Positions 1 to 7,944 of a DNA stretch of 56,278 nt are shown piece after piece; the first letter of the stretch is position 1, and the number at the start of each line of letters is the position of its first letter. The stretch lies in assembly GCA_963722715.1 (NCBI GenBank), contig CAVROA010000006.1, positions 1 through 56,278 of the forward strand, written 5' to 3'. The notes beneath the pieces are model-generated. The model was not told where the DNA came from. It saw only the letters and a list, made by a program, of their open reading frames with translations, and searched no databases. This stretch comes from DASQGA01 sp963722715. Lineage in GTDB: Bacteria; Actinomycetota; Thermoleophilia; Gaiellales; Gaiellaceae. The position numbers were made by a program, and so were the translations under genes.

Positions 1-226
1 CCTCCTGCTCGCCGGCCTCGAAGCGGACGGTGATCGTGACGATGCCTTCGCGCTGGGCGTCCGTCATCCGCTCCCAGTCGGCCCGGTCCTGCTCGTAGTC
101 GAGCTGCTTCGGGTCCCAGATCTTCCGGGATGCCTTTTCGTACTTCCGATAAATCGCCCCTGCCGTCAGCTCCGGGGTGATTCGAAAGCGCGTCTCGACC
201 GGTCGGATCTCCGGAAACGTGGTCAC
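1..226 (-). CDS. R2-like ligand-binding oxidase (R2lox), N-terminal part, cut by window edge
   Basis: The 75 visible residues begin MTTFPEIRPVETRF and contain YRKYEKASRKIWDPKQLDYE followed by DRADWERMTDAQREGIV. This matches the N-terminal region of the ribonucleotide-reductase R2-like ligand-binding oxidases (family of M. tuberculosis Rv0233), which carry a heterodinuclear Mn/Fe centre. The metal ligands lie outside the window, so R2lox versus true class I R2 rests on the N-terminal pattern alone. The GTG start at 226 is supported by an AAAGGAG Shine-Dalgarno about 8 nt upstream. A TATTAT hexamer at 258-263 could be its -10 element. Confidence 0.7.
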   Translation of the reverse strand, partial: MTTFPEIRPVETRFRITPELTAGAIYRKYEKASRKIWDPKQLDYEQDRADWERMTDAQREGIVTITVRFEAGEQE

Positions 227-257
227 GTCGCCTCTCCTTTCCGCACGGACGGACGCG

Positions 258-263
258 ATAATA
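258..263 (-). promoter_or_regulatory. Candidate -10 hexamer of the R2lox gene
   Basis: TATTAT on the minus strand, inside an AT-rich patch that stands out from the GC-rich surroundings, about 32 nt before the GTG at 226. No clear -35 was found. Confidence 0.35.
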
Positions 264-292
264 GATAAAACCGTCGCTTTTCGCATCCTCTA

Positions 293-336
293 GTGAGCAT
301 GCGGATTTGCGCGCCATTTGCTCACGCGATGCTCAC
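293..336. repeat. Inverted repeat, possible operator
   Basis: The arms are GTGAGCATGCG (293-303) and CGCGATGCTCAC (325-336). The outer 8 bp pair perfectly. A further TGCTCAC lies at 319-325. The repeat sits between the R2lox promoter and the cupin remnant, so it could be a regulator binding site. No regulator gene is adjacent. Confidence 0.35.
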
Positions 337-660
337 ACACCGGTGGCGGCCCTTAGTGTGAGCGGCAGTCGTCCTTCGCCTCGTTGTAGGACGCAGGAGG
401 AGGTGTACGTGGTCTTGCGCGGGAGCGGGCGGATGAAGCTCGACGACGAGATCGTCGAGCTCAAGGAACGGGACGCGGTGCGCGTCCCGCCCGGTACGTG
501 GCGAGGCTACGAGGCCGGGCCGGAGGGCCTCGAGATCATCGTCATCGGCGCGCCCAATTTCGGCGAGGCTCCCCGCGAACACGTCGAGGGCCAGGCGAAT
601 GGTGGGCTATCGATGAATGAAGGCAGCTTTACTCCGAGTCGCGCCTCGCAAGCGCTCTAA
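307..660 (+). pseudogene. Decayed small cupin protein
   Basis: Residues around TQEEVYVVLRGSGRMKLDD and VRVPPGTWRGYEAGPEG are typical of a family of small actinobacterial cupins. The usual N-terminal ~50 residues are missing. The metal-binding HxH that normally precedes TQEEVY is replaced by RC in PRCRTQEEVY. At the C-terminus the expected ending with a WW pair is out of frame: shifting one base near 599-600 gives a WWAIDE ending that stops at 620. The first start is a TTG with no convincing ribosome-binding site. The combination of truncation, ligand loss and a frame break argues for a dead gene. Confidence 0.6.
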
Positions 661-800
661 GCGGGTTTGTATTCGCGCACAACCGGGCGCTCGACCCCAT
701 ATACCTCCGTGGTACGCGGGCGCGATAACTCCCTCACGCAGGCAATTTCTTGCGGCTCCTCTCACGAGTGCTCAGGACATTTCGAGGCCGGTCTCTGCTA

Positions 801-837
801 CGGAGACCCCGCCCCTTGCAGGGAGGCGGGGTCTCCG
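801..837. terminator. Strong bidirectional hairpin between convergent genes
   Basis: A perfect 13-bp stem (CGGAGACCCCGCC paired with GGCGGGGTCTCCG) with an 11-nt loop lies between the cupin remnant (plus) and the NTF2-like gene (minus). It has no T-tract, as is common in high-GC Actinobacteria. Confidence 0.65.
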
Positions 838-891
838 ACCCAAACGACGCAGATTTGACCATCAGCCGGTTTGGAACCTCAACCCTGACTC

Positions 892-1359
892 TTACGGAAT
901 GAACTGAAGCTCGGCTCCGTCGAAGGTGGTCACCTGCGCCCCCATCAGGCCGTTCTTCGTCACGTACGCATCCGCGCCGTAATAGGGCTCCGCGAGGAAG
1001 GGAGCGTTGGCCACCCACTGAACATTGACAGTCTTCCCGACCGTCCACGATTTGACTTCGGTGAACTGAAGGCCGTTGAGCCCCGCCGGATACGGCTGGC
1101 AGAACCCCTCGAAGAGAGCGCGAACCTCCGTCCGTCCCTCACTGGTCACGCCTCCCGGAAGAAGGATCGCGACTGTCTCAGGGTACTGCGCCATCAGCCG
1201 ATCGACGTCGCAGTTGTTGAGAGCATCGATGTGCTCCGCCACTACCGCCTCAGGCGATGGCTGGCGATCGAGCGGTGGCGGGCCCTGACCCGCTGAGGCA
1301 ACAACGGCCACGCCCGAGACGACGATGACGACAAGCGCCATCACGATGAACCTCCGCAT
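892..1359 (-). CDS. Secreted NTF2/SnoaL-like protein
   Basis: 155 residues. A signal peptide (MRRFIVMALVVIVVSGVAVV, then ASA) is followed by a ~125-residue domain with the pattern of the NTF2/SnoaL/DUF4440 fold: SPEAVVAEHIDALNNCDVD near its start, a central EGRTEVRALFEGFC and a C-terminal beta-rich half. Members are often small ligand-binding or isomerase-like proteins; no catalytic residues can be assigned here. The ATG at 1359 is chosen because GAGGGGAG lies about 8 nt upstream and it places the signal peptide at the N-terminus. The hairpin at 801-837 follows it. Confidence 0.7.
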   Translation of the reverse strand: MRRFIVMALVVIVVSGVAVVASAGQGPPPLDRQPSPEAVVAEHIDALNNCDVDRLMAQYPETVAILLPGGVTSEGRTEVRALFEGFCQPYPAGLNGLQFTEVKSWTVGKTVNVQWVANAPFLAEPYYGADAYVTKNGLMGAQVTTFDGAELQFIP

Positions 1360-1453
1360 ATGAAAACTCCCCTCTGAGTTCGTCTGAGGATGTATGGCGC
1401 GGGCCAATGCCCGCCATGCCGCATCGTTACATGGCGACGCTGCAAAATGCAGG

Positions 1454-1561
1454 TCAGGCTCGCCTCCGAACCTCCCCGATCATCGCCTCGGCCGCCTCAT
1501 GCTCGAGGAAAAACTCGACGACCTTCTCGGTCTGGGCGCTGACGACGCCGTAGAAGAGCAC
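1454..1561 (-). pseudogene. Micro-ORF family copy B, frameshifted
   Basis: GTG-initiated ORF beginning LFYGVVSAQTEKVVEFFLE, the shared N-terminus of a small family with copies at 4865-5023, 8825-8977 and 10832-10984. This copy stops after 35 residues (ending EVRRRA). Comparison with copy D suggests two bases were lost around 1460-1466, since restoring them gives an REDEP-type continuation. The GTG lies 6 nt after a TATGCT hexamer, so the transcript would be leaderless. Function unknown. Confidence 0.6.
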
Positions 1562-1567
1562 CTCGCC

Positions 1568-1573
1568 AGCATA
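1568..1573 (-). promoter_or_regulatory. -10 hexamer (TATGCT) for leaderless micro-ORF copy B
   Basis: Lies exactly 6 nt before the GTG start at 1561, the spacing expected if transcription begins at the start codon. Confidence 0.5.
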
Positions 1574-1668
1574 GGAGCAGCTACAGCTTACGGAGCGCCT
1601 CATTGGGCCCGTCTACCCGATAGGCTCTTTACTGATGCGCCTTTGCAGCGAGTAACCACGACAGCGCC

Positions 1669-1674
1669 TAGGCT
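1669..1674 (+). promoter_or_regulatory. -10 hexamer (TAGGCT) for the leaderless methyltransferase gene
   Basis: Six nt (CTCGCC) separate it from the GTG at 1681. Confidence 0.5.
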
Positions 1675-1680
1675 CTCGCC

Positions 1681-2347
1681 GTGATGAGCTGCTGTAACCC
1701 ACGTGGATGTGACGGGTTCTTCACGCCCCGTTTCGCCCGTCGCGTGACGAGACGGTACCGGAACAAAGGCCTAAGCACGACGGCCCGGCGAATGGTCGAG
1801 TTCCTCGAGTCTCGGGGTATCGAAGGCGCAAGTGTGCTCGAGATCGGCGGCGGCGTGGGCGAGATCCACATCGAGCTACTGAAGCGCGGGGCCAAACGCG
1901 CTCTCAACCTGGAGCTCTCGCCGGCGTACGCGGACGAGGCGCAGCGGCTGCTTCGCGAGGCTGGGCTCGAGGAGCGAGCCGACTGGCGCCTCCACGACAT
2001 TGCCGCCAGCCCAGAGGTAATCGAGCCCGCCGACATCGTGGTCATGCACCGCGTGGTCTGTTGCTACCCGGACTACAGAACGGCTGCTGCGTTCAGCAGG
2101 AGAGCACGCTCGGGTCCTCATCGTCTTCAGTTATCCGCCGCGTAATGCCGTCTCGCGTTTCTTCATAGGCGTACAGAACCTCATCTTTAAGCTGCTCCGG
2201 AAGGAGTTCCGGGCATTCGCCCACCCACCGTCAGAGATGCTTGCGATTCTCGGCGAGCGAGGGTTCCACCAGACTTTCGCCCACCACGCGCTCGTCTGGC
2301 AGGTAGCCGGGCTCGAGCGGCAGTTTTCGCAGGCGATTCTTGATTGA
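1681..2347 (+). CDS. Class I SAM-dependent methyltransferase, one frameshift
   Basis: About 221 residues when read across one break. The N-terminus has CCNPRGCDGFF, then the SAM-binding motif VLEIGGGVGEIHIELL and a VVMHRVVCCYPDY strand, as in an actinobacterial methyltransferase family. At about 2077 an extra A (GACTACaGAACGG) shifts the frame. Removing it restores YERLLRSAGEHARVLIVFSY and a C-terminal half that ends AILD at 2347. As printed, the protein ends at 2145 with an unrelated tail. Substrate unknown. The GTG start has a TAGGCT hexamer 6 nt upstream, so it is probably leaderless. It is divergent from micro-ORF copy B. Confidence 0.7.
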
Positions 2348-2400
2348 CGAGCGACGCCCTGCGGTAGCCGCGCGCGCAGCATCGCTGATGGCCGATTACT

Positions 2401-3807
2401 TCAGGGCTTTCCCGGCTGGAGGCCGGCGGCGCGCAGCCGCTTCGACATGGCCACGACTTCTTCCTGGAGATCGGTAAGCGCCGGAGGAGCCGCGGCCGCC
2501 TCCGCCGGCGCGACCTCTCCGAGCGTGGTGCTCCGGTAGGTCGCGCGCCTCCAGGCCGCGACCTTCTCGATGAGCGCTGCGAGCTGCTGGTCCGACGCGC
2601 GTCCGCGCGGGCGGTCGGCCGGGCGGATGAGCAATGAGCCGAGGTGGTTCGCGGCGGCGGCGCGGGCTCCCATGGACCGCACGGCCGAGTCAGAGCGGGT
2701 GCAGAAGCGCAGCAGGATCGTCTTCATGATCGAGGTGTGGTCGAAGACGACGTTCGAGACGCCCCGATCGACGTACGGCGAGACGACGAGCGCCGGGACC
2801 CGAACGCCGTAGCGGCGCAGCGCCGGCCGGTCATCCGCGACCGGGAACTGCCGCGGGTCAACGTGGTCGTAAAAGCCGCCGTGCTCGTCGTATGCGATGA
2901 CGAGGAGCGACTTCTTCCAAGCCGGCGACCTCATGACCGCTTCGACCAGCGTGAGCACGAGCTCTTGCCCGGCCATCATCGGCGAGGGCGGGTGGTCGTC
3001 GTTCGAGCCCGGCGGTCCGAAGAGGCGGAAGTCGACAAAGTTCGGGTCGATCCATGAGACGGCTGGAAGCTTCCCTTCGCGCGCGTCGTCGAGGAACGTC
3101 CGGCGTTCGAACAGCGTCTTACGGCTGAAGTAGGCGAACTCGCCGTCGTGCTCGAGCCGGTAGCGCTTGTCGATCGCCCGCAGCGTGCCCGGGTCGTGGG
3201 AGTACCAGCGCCAGGAGACGTTTTCGGCGTCAAGCTTGCGGACGAACGCCGCGAGCTCGTAGATGGGCGGCCTCCGGTTCGCCGTCGTGCCGCTCGACCC
3301 GCCGGTCACGGCGTAGAGGCGGTTCGGCCAGGTCGGGCCGGGGACGGAGCTAAACCAGCGGTCGCAGACCTGGAACGAGCGGGCGAGGTAGTCGTAGACC
3401 GGGACGTCGTCGGCCCGCAGGTAGGAGAGGACGAGCGTCGGGTCGAACTTGAAGCCCGACGGCGGCGGATTGTCATTCGAGTTCCGCCCGAAGGCCTTAA
3501 CGTAGTTCCTGAGGAAGCCCGCCATCCCGCCACTGATCTGCTCGCGGACGTCGGCGGGTCCGTGACCAGGATCGAGTGCATTGAGGTCGATCCTCCGCCG
3601 CCCCAGCGGGCGCACCCTATGGAACTTCCCGGCCGCGTCCTCGTTCCCCATCCCGGCCTCGAGGCCGTCCACGTCGGGACGGACCCCTTCGAGCTTCAGG
3701 TAGCCGAGTACGTGGTCAAACGAGCGGTTCTCCATCATGAGCACGATCACGTGGTCGATCTTCGCGAGGTTCCTGCGCGCCGCGTCCTCGGAGACTTCCG
3801 GGCTCAT
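2401..3807 (-). CDS. Phosphoesterase family protein (phospholipase C-like)
   Basis: 468 residues of the phosphoesterase family (Pfam PF04185), which includes bacterial phospholipases C and acid phosphatases. The N-terminal signature HVIVLMMENRSFDHVLGY supplies metal and nucleophile-region residues, and YDEHGGFYDHV supplies C-terminal metal ligands. Families with these motifs hydrolyse phosphodiesters or phosphomonoesters. No signal peptide follows the chosen start, so a cytoplasmic enzyme or non-classical export is possible. The ATG at 3807 is preceded by GGAAGGAGAGG. A longer open frame to 4038 has low-complexity translation and is not used. The gene is divergent from the dehydrogenase at 4041; the 233 bp between them holds no other gene I can support. 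Confidence 0.8.
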   Translation of the reverse strand: MSPEVSEDAARRNLAKIDHVIVLMMENRSFDHVLGYLKLEGVRPDVDGLEAGMGNEDAAGKFHRVRPLGRRRIDLNALDPGHGPADVREQISGGMAGFLRNYVKAFGRNSNDNPPPSGFKFDPTLVLSYLRADDVPVYDYLARSFQVCDRWFSSVPGPTWPNRLYAVTGGSSGTTANRRPPIYELAAFVRKLDAENVSWRWYSHDPGTLRAIDKRYRLEHDGEFAYFSRKTLFERRTFLDDAREGKLPAVSWIDPNFVDFRLFGPPGSNDDHPPSPMMAGQELVLTLVEAVMRSPAWKKSLLVIAYDEHGGFYDHVDPRQFPVADDRPALRRYGVRVPALVVSPYVDRGVSNVVFDHTSIMKTILLRFCTRSDSAVRSMGARAAAANHLGSLLIRPADRPRGRASDQQLAALIEKVAAWRRATYRSTTLGEVAPAEAAAAPPALTDLQEEVVAMSKRLRAAGLQPGKP

Positions 3808-4040
3808 GACCTCTCCTTCCTCCCGACGGGATCTGCGCGCCCCGGTAGCCACCGCTCCCTGGGCTCGGCATCGCTTCCTCCCTAAGTAACGAATGCAAGC
3901 CCAACGGTAGCCAGTCCGACAGGGGTTTGGATGCGCGCCTCGTAGTGACCCGATAGACGAGGAGGTGCTCCGAAATCCGCTTCTGATCCGACCTACTTGC
4001 GCGCGCCGCTGCACTCCGTTGCGTGTGAAACTTCCCAAGA

Positions 4041-4946
4041 GTGAGCAAGGTCGCGGTCATTGGGCTTGGCGCCATGGGCAGCCGCATCGCCGGGCGCCTC
4101 ATCTCCGCCGGCCACGAAGTCACCGTCTGGAACAGGATGCGAGAGAAGGTCACACCGCTGGTAGCGCTCGGCGCGACGGCTGCCCGAACCCCGGCCGACG
4201 CCGCCCGGCGCACTGATGTCGTCATCACGATGGTCGCCGACCCGCCGGCCCTTCGCGCGGTGACCCAGCAGGAGCTGACCGGCGTTTTGGCCGGTGCCGG
4301 CCCCGGCGTTACGATCGTTGAGATGTCGACCGTCGGCCCGGCGGCGGTGTCTCAACTGGCGTCGCTGCTGCCGCCCGAAGTCGGACTGCTCGACGCGCCC
4401 GTGCTCGGCAGCCTGTCCGAAGCCGAGTCGGGCTCGCTGACGATCTTCGTCGGCGGCGCTGAAGCGCTGGTCGCACGCTGGACGCCGCTTCTGGCCGCTC
4501 TAGGTTCGCCGGTTCACGTCGGCCCGCTTGGCGCTGGCGCGGCGGCCAAGTTGGTCGTCAACTCGACCCTCTTCGGCGTCTTGGGCGTCCTCGGCGAGGC
4601 GTTGGCCCTCGCCAAGGGGCTCGGGCTCACGCAGGAAGCGGCGTTCGAGGTGCTGGCGAGTTCGCCTGTCGCGGCGCAGGCCGAGCGGCGCCGATCCTCG
4701 ATCGAGAGCGGCGAGTTCCCGCCGCGCTTCTCGTTATCGCTGGCCCGCAAGGATGCCGAGCTGATCGGCGAGGCTGCGACAGCCGCTGATGTCGAGCTCC
4801 CGGCAGCCGAGGCGCAACGACGCCGCCTCACCGACGCCGAAGAGGCAGGATGGGGCAAGCGCGACTATTCGGCCGTGCTCGCCTGGATCGTGAGCCGGGC
4901 TTCGGATGACCGGACCCAGTCTCGATCGCGTTCCTCGTCTTCCTGA
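4041..4946 (+). CDS. NAD(P)-dependent 3-hydroxyisobutyrate dehydrogenase-like oxidoreductase
   Basis: 301 residues. The N-terminal Rossmann motif VAVIGLGAMGSRIAGRL and the following DVVITMVADPPALRAV belong to the 6-phosphogluconate/3-hydroxyisobutyrate dehydrogenase superfamily. The substrate-binding APVLGSLSEAESGSLTIFVGG and the catalytic-lysine region GAGAAAKLVVNSTLFG are present, so the enzyme looks functional. The GTG start at 4041 has no strong Shine-Dalgarno. The family normally ends soon after an AWI motif. Here the last ~13 residues (ending SRSSSS) overlap the antisense micro-ORF copy C, which suggests the original 3' end was altered. Confidence 0.8.
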   Translation: MSKVAVIGLGAMGSRIAGRLISAGHEVTVWNRMREKVTPLVALGATAARTPADAARRTDVVITMVADPPALRAVTQQELTGVLAGAGPGVTIVEMSTVGPAAVSQLASLLPPEVGLLDAPVLGSLSEAESGSLTIFVGGAEALVARWTPLLAALGSPVHVGPLGAGAAAKLVVNSTLFGVLGVLGEALALAKGLGLTQEAAFEVLASSPVAAQAERRRSSIESGEFPPRFSLSLARKDAELIGEAATAADVELPAAEAQRRRLTDAEEAGWGKRDYSAVLAWIVSRASDDRTQSRSRSSSS

Positions 4947-5023
4947 ACCTCGGCTGCCTCCCGGTCGAGGAAGAACTCGACGACCTTCTCGGTCTGGGCG
5001 CCGACGACGCCGTAGAAGGGCAC
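4865..5023 (-). CDS. Micro-ORF family copy C, divergent C-terminus
   Basis: 52 residues beginning VPFYGVVGAQTEKVVEFFLD. The first ~25 codons are nearly identical in nucleotide sequence to copies A, B and D. After REAAEV the sequence departs from the family and runs antisense into the 3' end of the dehydrogenase gene. TATTCT lies 7 nt before the GTG (leaderless type). Probably a damaged copy whose tail was replaced by neighbouring DNA. Confidence 0.5.
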   Translation of the reverse strand: MPFYGVVGAQTEKVVEFFLDREAAEVQEDEERDRDWVRSSEARLTIQASTAE

Positions 5024-5030
5024 GTGGGCC

Positions 5031-5036
5031 AGAATA
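5031..5036 (-). promoter_or_regulatory. -10 hexamer (TATTCT) for leaderless micro-ORF copy C
   Basis: Seven nt before the GTG at 5023. Confidence 0.45.
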
Positions 5037-5066
5037 CGCCGCTCGCCGGATCGGTATGAGAACCGT

Positions 5067-5085
5067 GAGGGGCGGTTAGCCCCTC
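5067..5085. terminator. Small hairpin
   Basis: GAGGGGC, loop GGTTA, GCCCCTC: a 7-bp perfect stem between the end of the TPR remnant and the promoter of micro-ORF copy C. No T-tract. Confidence 0.4.
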
Positions 5086-5122
5086 TGGACCGCGCTCGGA
5101 ATTGCTCCCTGGTTCTTGCGTT

Positions 5123-5440
5123 TCATGTCTGCTTCCTCACCTCGTCGAGCAGACGCGGAAAGTCATCGTCCTCTGGGGCAATGCGAGCCCCCTGCTCAAC
5201 GTCGGCAATTGCCCCCTCCAGATCACCCTGGGTGCGGCGGGCATCACCCCGGTTATTGAACGCCTCCGCGTATTGGGGGTTGAGGCGAAGCGCCTTGGAG
5301 TAGTCCGCGATCCGGCCGTCGAGATCGTCGTCTGCCCGGGCAAAGGCGCGCTCGAAGTACGCGGGTAATCGATAGCTGGCGCGTCGTGCGAGCAGCTCGC
5401 CGGGCGCTTCACCGGATCGAGCGCGCCCCGCGGGACAGCC
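5123..5440 (-). pseudogene. TPR-repeat protein fragment
   Basis: Reading from about 5440 to the TGA at 5123 gives an open stretch with FERAFARADDDLDGRIADY, SKALRLNPQYAEAFNNRGDA and then GDLEGAIADVEQGARIAPED. These are two tetratricopeptide repeats with the canonical alanine/leucine/proline spacing. An in-frame TAG at 5441-5443 precedes it and there is no ATG, GTG or TTG before the repeats. The piece is therefore a remnant of a TPR protein whose N-terminus is lost or frameshifted. TPRs mediate protein contacts; nothing more can be said of its role. Confidence 0.5.
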
Positions 5441-5467
5441 CTAGCCCACTGCAGCCCCGAGGGCCGT

Positions 5468-5554
5468 TTCTACGGCGTCGTCAGATCGTCGGTCTTTGCC
5501 CGTGAAATTCCGGCCGAGGGGAGACAAAAGGTTTCATCCGTGGGCACTGGGTAA
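5468..5554 (+). other. Possible fifth micro-ORF fragment
   Basis: The first 17 bases match the start of the micro-ORF family (coding FYGVV). The frame then continues RSSVFAREIPAEGRQ to a TAA. No start codon precedes it. Could be a degenerate member or chance. Confidence 0.2.
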
Positions 5555-5563
5555 ACCCGGTGC

Positions 5564-6146
5564 GTGACCAAGGCGGAATGGACGTATCAAGTGCCGGCTG
5601 CGTGGCGAATCCGACGCGGCTCTCGAGGACTACCTGGTCCAGACTCGTGCCGGTGAGCAGGTTGGGAAAGTGCGAACACTCATACGCCGGGGGGAGAAGC
5701 TTCATTTGGTCGTCGAGCGAGGCAATCCACCCCTTTCACATGACCTGCGGGCCGTCCCCTGGGAGGAAGTCGAGAGGGTCGATCACGACTCGCTCGCGCT
5801 CACGCTCCGCGTCGAGCTGGATGAGCTCGAACGAGCCTTAGAGCTCGACCCCGCCAAAGGGGTCGAGGACGGGGATGCGGACGCGCAACGGGTGACGGAG
5901 CTTCCGCCAGGACTCCGTCAGCCTTCTCTGCCTGGCTCGGAGGCGGGGCCGGTCGACCGGCCGACGTACGTCGCCGCGATCGCCTTCTTCGCCATCGGAC
6001 TCATGGCGGCTCTCGGCCTCGCGCTTGTGGGTACGGCCGTCCAGGAAGCTTGGCTGGCCGCGCTGGCCGTCATTCCCGCGCTTTTCTTCATCGCGGCTGC
6101 TGTCTCTGGATACCGGGCTTTCCGCTCTCCTTACCAGCGCCAGTGA
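5564..6146 (+). CDS. PRC-barrel-like membrane protein, one frameshift
   Basis: About 193 residues when read across one break. The GTG at 5564 starts VTKAEWTYQV. An extra C at about 5594 then shifts the frame; removing it gives RLRGESDAALEDYLVQTRAG and GKVRTLIRRGEKLHLVVERG, a PRC-barrel-like beta domain, then VERVDHDSLALTLRVELDEL. The C-terminal part has two membrane segments (around YVAAIAFFAIGLMAALGLAL and WLAALAVIPALFFIAAAVSG). TAAACC lies 6 nt before the GTG, a leaderless arrangement. As printed only the GTG at 5670 gives a long frame. Function unknown; probably an envelope-associated protein, next to the envelope cluster at 6254-8703. Confidence 0.6.
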
Positions 6147-6199
6147 GGGTTTCGGAGCTTCGAGTCGCGTATTGCGAACGCGTAATGGCCGAGTAAGGG

Positions 6200-6243
6200 C
6201 AGAGGGCGCGAGTCCTCCCCTCGGCAGGTTCTCACGCCCTCTG
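6200..6243. terminator. Bidirectional hairpin between convergent genes
   Basis: CAGAGGGCG (6200-6208) pairs with CGCCCTCTG (6235-6243). The stem extends to 12 bp with one mismatch. It lies between the PRC-barrel gene (plus) and the DUF3618 gene (minus). Confidence 0.55.
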
Positions 6244-6253
6244 GTGAAACTCC

Positions 6254-6757
6254 CTACTGCTGCTGCGACGCTTCGGTCTGTGCTTCCCCGACGCGCTCTT
6301 TCAGACCCTCGCCTAGCTCCTGCGCCTCTTCCTTGCCGGACTCTCGGGCGGCTCCTACCGCCTCCTGGGCGACCGACTTGCCCCGCTCCATCGCCTCCTG
6401 ACCTGTTTCTTTCATCGTGTCGGTCACCTTGTCGGAAACGTCACCCATCTTCTCGTCTTCCATACGCGTGGAGGGTGCAAGAAGGCCAGCGAGGAAGCCG
6501 AGTGCAAGGCCACCAACAGCGAGCCCGGCCGGGTTCTCCTTCACGATCCCAACGCCCTGCTTCGCCTTTTCTTTCACCTGACCCGTATCCGGGGTCTTGT
6601 CCGAGACGGTTCCCATGAGCTGGTCCTTTCGTGAGGAGACAGCGTTCCTCATCCGGGTCTTGACGTCCGTCTTGTAGCTGAGCGCGTTCACCGTCTCGCT
6701 CATGCGATCACGGGTGTCCTCTATCTCCTCCCGGATAGCTTCGGGCTCTTGAGCCAT
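6254..6757 (-). CDS. DUF3618 family membrane-associated protein
   Basis: 167 residues. The N-terminal signature IREEIEDTRDRMSETVNAL is characteristic of DUF3618 proteins, which accompany holin-X genes in Actinobacteria. One membrane segment (about residues 77-95, PAGLAVGGLALGFLAGLLAP) separates a cytoplasmic helical head from a charged, probably coiled, C-terminal region rich in E, K and Q. The start at 6757 is preceded by AAGGAGGACAAAGA, a very good ribosome-binding site. It overlaps the upstream holin-X gene by 37 nt, indicating coupled translation. Last gene of the five-gene minus-strand group. Confidence 0.75.
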   Translation of the reverse strand: MAQEPEAIREEIEDTRDRMSETVNALSYKTDVKTRMRNAVSSRKDQLMGTVSDKTPDTGQVKEKAKQGVGIVKENPAGLAVGGLALGFLAGLLAPSTRMEDEKMGDVSDKVTDTMKETGQEAMERGKSVAQEAVGAARESGKEEAQELGEGLKERVGEAQTEASQQQ

Positions 6758-7329
6758 TCTTTGTCCTCCTTCAAGGTTTCAATTGTCTGTTCTGGAACTG
6801 GCAGAGCCTCCACAACGCGCGCCTTGCGCCGTTCGGCTAGCTCTTCGTAACTCGACTTGACGCGGCTAATCGTGCTCGGTGAGAGGAAGGGCGTTGCCTT
6901 GCGCATCCGCTCCTTGCCCGACCGGTACAGGAGGTACGCGATCAAGAGATAGACAGCGCCAACGACCACGGCAGCTGCCCAGTTTGGCATGACCCCATCG
7001 AGTGCCAGGATCAAGGCGCCGGTCAGGGCGCCGAGGCCGAGCAGTGCGATCGCACCACCCGCCCCGTAGAGACCTGCGCCGGCTCCCATGATCTTCGCCC
7101 TGGCGCTCGCTTCCCCTTTGACCGAATCGAGGTTCTCGGAGGTGACCGTCCGCCCCTCTTGCAGCGACCAACGGACCTCCGCTTTCAGCTCATCGATCTT
7201 CCCGCTCATCTCCGACTTGGCTAGCTCGATCTCCTGTCGGACGAGCGTCGCCGAGTCGTCTGCGAGCTGCTTGACGAGTTCGGGCGTACTGTGATCGACG
7301 GCCTGCGGTGGCTCGCTTCGTGTCGACAT
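6721..7329 (-). CDS. Phage holin family protein (actinobacterial holin-X)
   Basis: 202 residues. A long N-terminal amphipathic helix (STPELVKQLADDSATLVRQE, IELAKSEMSGKIDELKAEV) is followed by two membrane helices (about residues 81-110 and 116-135) and a charged tail. This matches the Pfam holin-X family PF07332. Despite the name, these chromosomal proteins are not known to lyse cells and are thought to act in the envelope. Next to DUF3618 and YqjD/ElaB-like genes it forms a commonly conserved actinobacterial group. Confidence 0.8.
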   Translation of the reverse strand: MSTRSEPPQAVDHSTPELVKQLADDSATLVRQEIELAKSEMSGKIDELKAEVRWSLQEGRTVTSENLDSVKGEASARAKIMGAGAGLYGAGGAIALLGLGALTGALILALDGVMPNWAAAVVVGAVYLLIAYLLYRSGKERMRKATPFLSPSTISRVKSSYEELAERRKARVVEALPVPEQTIETLKEDKEWLKSPKLSGRR

Positions 7330-7338
7330 GCCGCCTGC

Positions 7339-7858
7339 CTACGCTGCGCCCGGAGCTGATCCAGCGATCGCGCTCATTTCATCGACGCGAGCGGTGGACT
7401 CAGGGGACAAGGGACGAGCAGGGGGCAGGTCCCGACGCTGGTTCGACGAGCCGAACTGCTGCTCGTAGCGAGTCCGGCTTGACGCCTTCAGGAAAGCGGG
7501 AAAGCGTGAAGCCGAGCACCGTCGCGGCCCCAGCCACCATCCACGGCCGCCGCCGTCCGACGTTCTCGAAATCGGAGAGCATCTTCACCGCATTCGCGTT
7601 CGTGAGATAGCTGGAAAGCTGTTCAACCTTTTCTGCGATCGCGTCGTTCACCTTCGCTGGGCTTTCTCCAGCCTGCTCCCGAAGCTGATCACTCGATTGC
7701 CGCATTGCCCCGGCGATCTTCTGCATTTGCTCCCCCGCTTGTGTGGAGCGAGTGTCCAGCTGCTCCTTAACCGTGCTCGAGGCACGGCTTTTTGCCTGCT
7801 CTGTGAGGCCCCTTGCCTGGTCGGTGACAGAGCTACTGCCGTCGTCGAACTGATTCAT
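7339..7858 (-). CDS. YqjD/ElaB-like helical membrane-anchored protein, one frameshift
   Basis: About 172 residues when corrected. MNQFDDGSSSVTDQARGLTE opens a helical, Q/A/E-rich region (Apolipoprotein- or YqjD-like amphipathic helices). A C-terminal membrane anchor RRPWMVAGAATVLGFTLSRF follows. An extra base at 7491-7492 shifts the frame. Removing it restores RFLKASSRTRYEQQFGSSN and a tail ending at TAG 7339, ten bases before the holin-X start. As printed the protein ends at 7400. The ATG at 7858 is preceded by GGAAGGGGAGC. Likely binds the inner face of the membrane; role unknown. Confidence 0.65.
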
Positions 7859-7894
7859 CGTGCTCCCCTTCCTCGGATTTGAACTGTCCACTTA

Positions 7895-7925
7895 CAGCCC
7901 CGGAGCCATGCAGGCTCCGGGGCTG
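7895..7925. terminator. Perfect 13-bp hairpin inside the envelope cluster
   Basis: CAGCCCCGGAGCC, loop ATGCA, GGCTCCGGGGCTG. It lies between the gene ending at 7945 and the one starting at 7858, so it may end or attenuate transcription between the two. Confidence 0.6.
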
Positions 7926-7944
7926 AGTTCGCTGCACCGACGCG

